Below are positions 57,738 to 64,000 of a DNA stretch of 64,000 nucleotides, piece by piece; the stretch's first letter is position 1; each line of letters opens with the position of its first letter. The notes under the pieces are model-generated. The model was not told where the DNA came from and searched no databases. It saw only the letters and a list, made by a program, of their open reading frames with translations. The position numbers were made by a program, and so were the translations under genes. Source of the stretch: Candidatus Iainarchaeum sp. (GTDB lineage Archaea > Iainarchaeota > Iainarchaeia > Iainarchaeales > DTGL01); assembly GCA_026413945.1 (NCBI GenBank), contig JAOAJX010000001.1, positions 62,001-126,000 of the forward strand. Reading direction: 5' to 3'.

Positions 57738-58517
57738 ATGGTTTCAAAGGAAGCTGTGCTGTTAATCCTGAAACAGAGGCAAGGCATCAAGTATAATGAT
57801 GTTTTGTCGAGCATACTAAGCGATTATTCAAGCATAAATTCTGCAAGGGCTGCATTAAGTAGAATTGTGAGGTATTTTTCTGCTCTTGGCTACATAACAA
57901 GAAAGTCCGGATCTCTTTACATTACTGATAAAGGAAATGCTTATTTATACAGTAGGATGAAAAGTAAGCTTATAATAAAGCTTAACAGTAGCATAAAAGA
58001 AAAAAATGTAAACGAAACTGTGAAGCAACTTTCTGTTTTAATTGAGCGCAGCAAAATAGAAGATGGACTACTTGATATTGCAAGAAAAAATGCTGGATTT
58101 TACTTATGTGAAGTCGAGCAAATTTGGTGTGAGCTCGACAAGCAATCAAAGCAGCTAGCTTATTTGAGTGGCGTACTTAAAAAGCAAATCGAGATGTTGA
58201 GGGAAATGGATTTTCCAAACAAGAGAGTTTTCAGCAGGGATTTATTGAAGGAAATCTTTGCAAGATTATTTGAGCGTGGGGAAAAAGATACTTTAGTTAT
58301 AACTGCACCAAAGCAGACTTTAGATACAATTGCGTTGAAGATTGGTCTCCAGACACAAGCAAACACATTAGCAGTACCACCAGATAAGGCGTTTGATTTG
58401 TTAGATTTTTTAGAAGAAAAAAATGTAAGGGTGAGTATTGCTTTGCATGGTTTTTTGTTTTCAGTTGGTGAGAATATAGAAGTTGTTGCACCGGCCAGCA
58501 AACTTGATCTACTTTAG
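57738..58517 (+). CDS. Winged-helix protein, unknown
   Basis: 259 residues. An N-terminal winged helix (NSARAALSRIVRYFSALGYI, then RKSGSLYITDKG) is followed by about 180 residues of helices and a mixed domain (RLFERGEKDTLVITAPKQTL; DKAFDLLDFLEEKNVRVSIA). No membrane segment. Looks like a DNA-binding regulator specific to this lineage. Ends 24 bases before tRNA-Gly(TCC) on the other strand. Confidence 0.5.
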   Translation: MVSKEAVLLILKQRQGIKYNDVLSSILSDYSSINSARAALSRIVRYFSALGYITRKSGSLYITDKGNAYLYSRMKSKLIIKLNSSIKEKNVNETVKQLSVLIERSKIEDGLLDIARKNAGFYLCEVEQIWCELDKQSKQLAYLSGVLKKQIEMLREMDFPNKRVFSRDLLKEIFARLFERGEKDTLVITAPKQTLDTIALKIGLQTQANTLAVPPDKAFDLLDFLEEKNVRVSIALHGFLFSVGENIEVVAPASKLDLL

Positions 58518-58541
58518 GATAATACTAGGGGGTCTTAATAA

Positions 58542-58612
58542 TGCGGCTGCCGGGATTTGAACCCGGGCTAAGAGCTTGGAAGGCTCTCGTGCTGCCACTA
58601 CACCACAGCCGC
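58542..58612 (-). tRNA. tRNA-Gly (anticodon TCC)
   Basis: A 71-base cloverleaf on the minus strand. Acceptor GCGGCTG/CAGCCGC, anticodon stem AGAGC/GCTCT with loop CTTCCAA (anticodon TCC), T arm CCCGGGTTCAAATCCCGG. Discriminator A, no CCA encoded. Confidence 0.96.
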
Positions 58613-58677
58613 GTTATGATTGATACTTCACTAAAATTGTTTTTTATTTGTTTTTGTTGTATATATTTGGGGGTTTG

Positions 58678-59289
58678 ATGGGGTGTTTTATAGTCTTTGA
58701 AGGGATAGATGGTTGTGGTAAAGGAACGATGCTTTCGCTTGCTGCAAAATGGCTTTTCTCTATGGAGTTTGATAACATACTCCTTACAAGAGAGCCAACT
58801 TATTCAGGTATTGGCAAACAGATCAGGAGCATATTGAAGTCTGATACAAACCCCATAGAAAAAGCAAAGATTATGTTGAGCTTGTATATCGAAGATAGAA
58901 AAGAGCATGTTGAAAAGGTTATAAAGCCTGCTTTGCGGCTAAACTCAATCATACTATGTGATAGGTATAAGTACTCGACAATGTGTTATCAACATGCTCA
59001 AGGAATCCCTATTGAAAAAATAATTGTTGCACATAAGAGAATGCTTGTTCCAGATCTTGTCCTTGTGCTTGATGTTGATGTGGAAATCGCGATGGCCAGA
59101 ATGAGCTTAGAAAGAAAGAAGAAAGAAAAGTTTGAGCATAGAGACTTCCTAAAAGAAATCAGAGAAACTTATCTTGAAATACCGAAGCTACTTCCTGATG
59201 AAAACATAAAAGTAATAGATGCAAACAGAAGCACTGATGAAGTATTTGATAGTGTAAAGAGAGAAATATCTAAAGTATTGAAGGATTAG
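58678..59289 (+). CDS. tmk: Thymidylate kinase
   Basis: 203 residues. P loop FEGIDGCGKGTM near residue 7, LTREPTYSGIG (substrate loop), LCDRYKYSTMCYQHAQGI (DRY/DRH-type motif), and LVLVLDVDVEIAMARM. Phosphorylates dTMP to dTDP. The ATG at 58678 sits just after GGGGG (the 10 upstream codons are not needed). Length is as expected. Confidence 0.93.
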   Translation: MGCFIVFEGIDGCGKGTMLSLAAKWLFSMEFDNILLTREPTYSGIGKQIRSILKSDTNPIEKAKIMLSLYIEDRKEHVEKVIKPALRLNSIILCDRYKYSTMCYQHAQGIPIEKIIVAHKRMLVPDLVLVLDVDVEIAMARMSLERKKKEKFEHRDFLKEIRETYLEIPKLLPDENIKVIDANRSTDEVFDSVKREISKVLKD

Positions 59290-59305
59290 CATAAGGCAGT
59301 TGCTA

Positions 59306-61210
59306 CTACAATTGGTCTTTAAATTTTTCCCTGAAATGACTCCAAGTTATGAGAAAGACGCCGTGAGCTGGCAAGTATGGTTCTAATATGTGGGCGATAT
59401 TGTTTGTGTAGTCTGGGTGCTTTCTTGTGCCTTCAATCATCAATAGGGTTTCTCTGTCAATAAGACCCGCGTCATTTAGATCCGAAACTAATGCTTCGAA
59501 ATCCTCTTTTGTAGAAATATACTTTGGCAATTTCAAGTCAGCTGAAACACTTAATATCCACTGCATGTAATCTTTTGCTTCATCAAAATTGTTTTGTGAT
59601 GTGTGGTAATCAGCCAAAAGCATTGTGAAAAAGGTACTTGCCCCTACGCCGCTGCTTTCTTGACCATAAGTTGGTGGATAATCCATAATTCCGCCCAAGG
59701 CACTGTACTTTAAGTTTTTTTCTGTGAAATCAACTGTGCTTTTTAGTCGTTCATCATTGCTTGGGAAAACATTAAAAAATGACAATGCAAGCACTGATGC
59801 ATCTGGGCCAGTGATAACACTTGTTGCGTCTTCAACTTTTATTGTTTTTATAAAGGTGTTGAGTCGGCTGTTCCACATGAATGACATTATAGATTCGCGA
59901 AGGAGATTCTGCTTGTCTAAAGGCGGATATTGTAATCTTATTCGATCGGCCACCGCACTCAACTCCCTAAGTGCTGCACAACACACTGCATTGCACCATA
60001 TTTCATAGCCGTAATCCATTGGGCTATAATCATGTATTGATGATGGTGTAAGAACAAGGTTTTTGCCAGGTATTATTTTTGAATTTATAAAATCAACTGA
60101 TTTTTCAATGCGCTCCCAATTATGCTCAGCAAACTCATAATCTGAGCTTTTAGAGACATACTTAGCAAAAGCGTATAAGAAAAGTGCTGTGCAATCTGGC
60201 TCAACTTTGCGGTAGCTTGCATCATTACCATGATAATCCCATCTTTGTGGCAACGCACCTGTGTGTCTATTTTGACCTTTTATTGCAAATGAAAGCGCTT
60301 TTTTTGCCTCTTCGTACTTTCCGGCATAGACTAGGCCGAGTGTTGAAAGTAAGTGTGATCTGGGGTATATGTAATTAAGCATGGCGCTTAAGCCTGAAGT
60401 TATTCCACCATTTTCCAGCTGTGCTTTTGTGATGAGTTCAATGGAGTTCTTGAAAAGCGCTTCGGCGTTTTCTTTATCAAAAGATACGATAGATATACTT
60501 GCTTTTTTCTTTTCTTTTTTCTGCTTTTTTTCCTGTAAAATTGGCCTTGCAATTACTTCTTGCTGTTCTATTGGCATTTCTTCTTTTTCCTCTTCTGTGA
60601 GGGTTTGTGTATCTTTACTTTCAGAAGCGAATTCCTCAAATACGCTTTTTACTTCTTTCTGTGTTTTATCACTCATATAATAGTTATCGCTTTTTGGCAC
60701 TGAATAAGAGATTGTTTTTTGAAGTGGTTGCTTCTGAAGTGGCTTTTCTTCAATTATGGGCTCAAATGCATTTGAAATTTTTTCTTTAGGAATCACATCT
60801 TTTGGCTCTTGTTTTTCTTGGTCTTCAAATAAAGTCTTTTCAGCACCAATCTCCTGACTTGGAAAATCTGTTTCAAGAGGACTCTCTTGGATGGTTTTTT
60901 GGTCTTCGATGAGAGGCTTTTTTATCTTACTTCTAAGCTCTTCCAGGGCATCGGCTGATTCCACTGCTTCTTTTTTCGGTAGGCGTTGCTCTATGTTGTC
61001 TGCTAGGAGCGTAGCGCGCTTTAAAGCACTTTCATCGCCGCTCTTGGCCTTTTCAAGCTCTTTTTCAAATTGATAAAGAAACATTGAAATGGAATCATCT
61101 TGTATTTCTTCTTCAACAACTTTCGCCTTAAGGTAATTTAATTTTTCTTCAAGCGGTTTTACTCGATCTAAGTTAAAATCTTTTTTGCTAGGGACAAATA
61201 GTTGGACCAT
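59306..61210 (-). CDS. GH15-like glucoamylase-fold protein with charged N-terminal region
   Basis: 634 residues with no signal peptide. The first 240 are Glu/Lys/Gln-rich low complexity. From about residue 250 there is an (alpha/alpha)6-barrel of the glucoamylase/GH15 type: GLSAMLNYIYPRSHLLSTLG, GQNRHTGALPQRWDYHGND, VEPDCTALFLYAFAKYVSKS, then YGYEIWCNAVCCAALREL and PPTYGQESSGVGASTFFTML. Acidic residues that could be catalytic are present (EPD, YGYEIW). Probably a cytoplasmic alpha-glucan enzyme or a relative. GGTGATTGAATG start, TATA at 61246-61257. Confidence 0.75.
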   Translation of the reverse strand: MVQLFVPSKKDFNLDRVKPLEEKLNYLKAKVVEEEIQDDSISMFLYQFEKELEKAKSGDESALKRATLLADNIEQRLPKKEAVESADALEELRSKIKKPLIEDQKTIQESPLETDFPSQEIGAEKTLFEDQEKQEPKDVIPKEKISNAFEPIIEEKPLQKQPLQKTISYSVPKSDNYYMSDKTQKEVKSVFEEFASESKDTQTLTEEEKEEMPIEQQEVIARPILQEKKQKKEKKKASISIVSFDKENAEALFKNSIELITKAQLENGGITSGLSAMLNYIYPRSHLLSTLGLVYAGKYEEAKKALSFAIKGQNRHTGALPQRWDYHGNDASYRKVEPDCTALFLYAFAKYVSKSSDYEFAEHNWERIEKSVDFINSKIIPGKNLVLTPSSIHDYSPMDYGYEIWCNAVCCAALRELSAVADRIRLQYPPLDKQNLLRESIMSFMWNSRLNTFIKTIKVEDATSVITGPDASVLALSFFNVFPSNDERLKSTVDFTEKNLKYSALGGIMDYPPTYGQESSGVGASTFFTMLLADYHTSQNNFDEAKDYMQWILSVSADLKLPKYISTKEDFEALVSDLNDAGLIDRETLLMIEGTRKHPDYTNNIAHILEPYLPAHGVFLITWSHFREKFKDQL

Positions 61211-61761
61211 TCAATCACCTTTAAAATTCTATACATATATAACATGCGGTATATAAAAACTTATCGCATTGGGGCTATAATTTTATTTTTTCAGCAACTC
61301 ATGAAAAGATGTTTTTATCAACAAAGGTTGTAATTTGTGAATAGTGAAAGAAACACTTTTCCCTGAAATTTGTGATTTTTGTTACATTTTTCTGGGCTAA
61401 GTTTAATTAAGGCTATTTTTATGTGTATGCTGATTGTTTCTATATGATTAGTGATCAAACATTAAGCATTTTTTGCATAATTTGGAAACGTTCTTGTATT
61501 GCGTTTTAGCAATTTTTTGGTTAAATGTTTAAAAGAAGAAAAGCTATGAGAATAGCGTTTCGGTATTTTGTGAAAAGGTTTGTTTACTAAGCTTCTCTCT
61601 TATGTCTCTTATGGCTTTTTTTAGTTATATCATTAAACCAAAATCACCTATTCTCTCTTGTTTCGGTTTCTACAAAAAAGCAATAAATTTGCATGAGGGC
61701 GTAATTTGTTTTTATTTGATGCTGTGCAATAATTATTAATGTTTTTACAGCAGTTTTACAT
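61211..61761. other. 551-base non-coding gap
   Basis: It holds the minus-strand promoter at 61244-61269: a TATA-like TTTTTATATACC flanked by ATGCG (61244-61248) and CGCAT (61265-61269) as an inverted repeat. Near 61728-61740 is a TATA-like element for the epimerase. The 450 bases between are A+T-rich and show no convincing open frame, tRNA or hairpin terminator. A small RNA cannot be excluded. Confidence 0.4.
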
Positions 61762-62658
61762 ATGAATAAAAAAATTCTAGTAACTGGAAGCAGCGGTTTT
61801 GTCGGAAAAGCCCTTGTTAGTGAATTAAAGCGAAGGGGTTTTGAGGTAAAAGAATTTGATCTGAATAATGGCATGGATATTCTTAATTATCATGATTGTA
61901 AAAAAGCAGTAAAAGGATGCTATGCTGTTGTGCACTGTGCGGCAATTCTCGATGAAAGCTCCAAAATGCTTTTTAAAGTAAATGTTGAAGGTACTGAAAA
62001 TATTATAAAGGCGGCTTCCGAAGAAAAAGTGGAGAGGTTTTTGTTTATAAGTACTGCTGGCGTTCATGGTCCGCAAGATGGCAAAGTAAGTGAAGAAAGC
62101 CCGGTATTACCACAAACAAAGTATGAAAAATCAAAAGCCATGGCTGAAGAAAAAGTTGAAGAGTTTCAAGAAATGATACATATTACAATAATAAGGCCCG
62201 CAATTGTTCTCGGACCAAACGAATATTGGAAAAAGATATTTAAAATGATAAAAAGTGGTTTTCCTCTCATAGGCTCAGGGAAAAATAAATGGCAAATAAT
62301 ATACATAGATGATCTTATAGATGCAATTGCTTTTTGCTTGGAAAATGAAAAAACCTCTGACGAAAAGTTTATTGTTGCAGAAGAAAAAGCACTTACTCTT
62401 GAAGAACTTTGTCTGGAAATAAGAGTTGCTTTGGGCCTTGAAAGAAAGATTATGAAAATTCCTGTTTGGTTAGGAAAGTTAATTGCTTATTTATACATAA
62501 TACCTTTTGGGAAAAAGATAATAACTCCCGCACATGTTGACAGGCTGATAAGGAATCGAGAATATTCTATTGAGAGAATAAAGAAAGCTGGTTGGAAACC
62601 TAAGTGGGATGCAAAAAAAGGTATTCTGGCATTGGCGAAATCTGCAAAAATGCATTAA
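61762..62658 (+). CDS. NAD-dependent epimerase/dehydratase (extended SDR)
   Basis: 298 residues. The Rossmann motif is ILVTGSSGFVGKALVSEL (TGxxGxxG), with VVHCAAI, SKMLFKVNVEGTENI, the catalytic KYEKSKAMAE (YxxxK) and IRPAIVLGP. This is the extended short-chain dehydrogenase fold acting on nucleotide sugars or related substrates; the exact substrate is not clear. The C-terminal part (IPVWLGKLIAYLY) is moderately hydrophobic. It overlaps the end of the GGGP synthase gene by four bases, convergently. Confidence 0.87.
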   Translation: MNKKILVTGSSGFVGKALVSELKRRGFEVKEFDLNNGMDILNYHDCKKAVKGCYAVVHCAAILDESSKMLFKVNVEGTENIIKAASEEKVERFLFISTAGVHGPQDGKVSEESPVLPQTKYEKSKAMAEEKVEEFQEMIHITIIRPAIVLGPNEYWKKIFKMIKSGFPLIGSGKNKWQIIYIDDLIDAIAFCLENEKTSDEKFIVAEEKALTLEELCLEIRVALGLERKIMKIPVWLGKLIAYLYIIPFGKKIITPAHVDRLIRNREYSIERIKKAGWKPKWDAKKGILALAKSAKMH

Positions 62659-63455
62659 TTTTTCTTTCTGCTTTTTGCACCGTCCTCAGCTGATTTTACC
62701 ATTTTTGCCAAGTGCTTTTTTGCTTTTTCTAAATCATTTGAAAGTTTCTCTATTGCTGCACCAACATGTAAAATGTCAGCACCTGCTTTTGTACAATTTT
62801 TTGCTTGTTCACATGTTTTTATACCACCAGCAACCACTATAGGTATATCTACCATGGACTTGGCTTCAAAAATCATGTCTATTGGCACGGGCTCATGAGC
62901 GCCGCCACCCGCTTCCAATATTGCGATGTGTGCGCCCATGTATTGGCCTGCAAGTGTAGTGACTGCTGCAAGGTAAGGCAGTTCTCTTGGAATTAGCTTT
63001 GCCCTACCAATCCAACCAGCCGCTCTCCCAGGCTCCACGAGTATGTATGATGTTGGTATTACTTCTATGCCCGCTCGCTTTACAGGATAGCTTGAGGCAA
63101 TCTGTGCACCGCTTATATAGTATGGGTCTAAAGAATTTAGCATGCTCATAAAATATATCGCATCGGCTTTTGGGGATATTGTTGCAATGTTACCTGGAAA
63201 AAGAATTACTGGGATGTTTGTGTTATCCTTTATTTTTTTTATTGTATCGTCAAGCAATGTTCCCTGGGCTCCAACTGAACCACCAACACTTATTGCAGAA
63301 ACTCCGGCTTCTTCAGCTATTTTTGCTAACGAACCAGCCTTCTCTGGCTCTTGGTTTGGAGGATCAATTACTAAAAATATAAGCCCCTTTCTTTCCTCAA
63401 TCCTATCCAGAACTTGGCGATAAACCTTACCAAAATGCTTCTCAAATATTTTCAT
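62655..63455 (-). CDS. Geranylgeranylglyceryl phosphate synthase
   Basis: 266 residues, TIM-barrel GGGP synthase. It contains FLVIDPPNQEPEKAG, GVSAISVGGSVGAQGTLLDD, IPVILFPGNIATISPKADAI, YILVEPGRAAGWIGRAKLIP, LEAGGGAHEPVP and VAGGIKTCEQA, covering the phosphate-binding and aspartate motifs. Joins glycerol-1-phosphate and GGPP, the first step of archaeal ether lipid synthesis. The sequence looks like the larger group II enzymes. Its presence supports an archaeal source. Confidence 0.94.
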   Translation of the reverse strand: MKIFEKHFGKVYRQVLDRIEERKGLIFLVIDPPNQEPEKAGSLAKIAEEAGVSAISVGGSVGAQGTLLDDTIKKIKDNTNIPVILFPGNIATISPKADAIYFMSMLNSLDPYYISGAQIASSYPVKRAGIEVIPTSYILVEPGRAAGWIGRAKLIPRELPYLAAVTTLAGQYMGAHIAILEAGGGAHEPVPIDMIFEAKSMVDIPIVVAGGIKTCEQAKNCTKAGADILHVGAAIEKLSNDLEKAKKHLAKMVKSAEDGAKSRKKN

Positions 63456-63467
63456 AAAAACACCACA

Positions 63468-64000
63468 CTATAAGTATTTGGCCTTAAGGGTTTTTAAGAC
63501 GAAGTCAATGTTTGCTTTTTGGTCGCTTTTTAGAATAACCCCATGTCCTGGAAGTAGCAACTTGAAATCAATATTTTTAAGCATTGAAATTGAGTTTAAA
63601 AGTTTTTTTTCGTCACCACCCGGAAGATCTGTCCTACCACAATTACCTGCAAAAAGAGTATCACCCGAAAAAAGAAGCTTTTGCTTTTGTTCGTAGTAGC
63701 AGACAGAGCCTTTTGTGTGTCCCGGCGTGTGAATAATCTTTAGTGAAAAAGGTTCGATATTTATGTTTTCATTCCCTGAGAGATGCTTATCTATATTGAA
63801 AATAATTTCTTGGCCAGTGATGTTTGCCAGAGTATAGTGAAGGTCACCAAGTTCAATTGCTTCAGCATCTTTTTCATGCATGAATTTCTGAGAATTTCTA
63901 AAAAGGTTAGCGCAGCCTATATGATCTGCATGTGCATGAGTGAAGAGAAGTATTGAAACATCTTCTGGTGAGATGTGTAGCTCAGAGAGACCTTCTTTAA
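63468..64000 (-). CDS. Metallo-beta-lactamase fold hydrolase, glyoxalase II-like (cut by window edge)
   Basis: At least 177 residues, open to the right edge. The metal motif HAHADH (HxHxDH) falls in ILLFTHAHADHIGCANLF, followed by IIHTPGHTKGSVCYYEQ (second His), FSGDTLFAGNCGRTDLPGGD (bridging Asp) and LLLPGHGVIL (last His). This is the glyoxalase II/persulfide dioxygenase type. An internal ATG at 63881 would lose the HxHxDH motif, so the start lies outside the window. Confidence 0.9.
   Translation of the reverse strand, partial: KEGLSELHISPEDVSILLFTHAHADHIGCANLFRNSQKFMHEKDAEAIELGDLHYTLANITGQEIIFNIDKHLSGNENINIEPFSLKIIHTPGHTKGSVCYYEQKQKLLFSGDTLFAGNCGRTDLPGGDEKKLLNSISMLKNIDFKLLLPGHGVILKSDQKANIDFVLKTLKAKYL

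Overview
The window is a low-G+C archaeal chromosome segment. Archaeal markers are spread along it: HerA-NurA, a Hef-type helicase and nuclease, SRP54/FtsY, prefoldin alpha, aIF6, ribosomal proteins L18Ae, L31e, L39e, L44e, S8e and S19e, archaeal DnaG, Hjc, Pth2, Cgi121, RNase P Rpr2, geranylgeranylglyceryl phosphate synthase, and class III signal-peptide pilins. Many starts are preceded by the archaeal Shine-Dalgarno motif GGTGATTTTATG, and several genes start with GTG or TTG. A DPANN-type or related small euryarchaeal lineage is plausible, but I cannot assign the phylum from this sequence alone. No insertion sequence, prophage or CRISPR array was seen. Both ends cut through genes: HerA on the left and a metallo-beta-lactamase-fold hydrolase on the right.

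Layout. 1-5262: DNA repair (HerA-NurA, split Hef) plus a surface protein. 5285-6280: tRNA-Gly(CCC), a NUDIX protein and RNase P Rpr2. 6194-12413 (minus): a translation and secretion superoperon, rps19e-PDCD5-rpl39e-rpl31e-aIF6-rpl18a-pfdA-ftsY-srp54, ending in a prepilin peptidase. 12511-15885: an MFS transporter, two tRNAs, a double-CDGSH protein and a MopE-like secreted protein. 16001-17831: a peroxide-stress operon with a Fur/PerR-type regulator, rubrerythrin, a 49-residue NrdD-tail-like protein, and a peroxiredoxin with a metallothionein-like cysteine cluster; a palindromic operator lies in front. 17959-29738: DnaG, Hjc, Pth2 and many single-pass or secreted surface proteins.

29821-43124 is the most unusual region. 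Two operons, one on each strand, encode seven radical SAM enzymes around a small protein whose C-terminal third is fourteen consecutive His-Xaa-Ser tripeptides. The set matches the bacterial His-Xaa-Ser (Hxs) system of ribosomally made, post-translationally modified peptides: an HxsA-like precursor, an HxsB-like SPASM radical SAM protein, an HxsC-like radical SAM protein and two HxsD-like small proteins. It is enlarged by four more short radical SAM paralogs, a 617-residue radical SAM protein directly downstream of the precursor, a DUF483-like protein, a second prepilin (A24) peptidase, membrane proteins and an interrupted methyltransferase-like gene. I read it as an expanded archaeal Hxs-type maturation system whose product is probably exported to the cell surface.

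43234-56269: a 1,235-residue surface protein, then a complete type IV pilus-like operon (two pilins, pseudopilins, a TadA-type ATPase, two TadC-type membrane proteins). Either A24 peptidase could process the pilins. 56382-64000: S8e, Cgi121, L44e, a winged-helix protein, tRNA-Gly(TCC), thymidylate kinase, a glucoamylase-like protein, a sugar epimerase, GGGP synthase and the partial hydrolase. Three tRNA-Gly genes with anticodons CCC, GCC and TCC all lie in the window, with one tRNA-Val(TAC).
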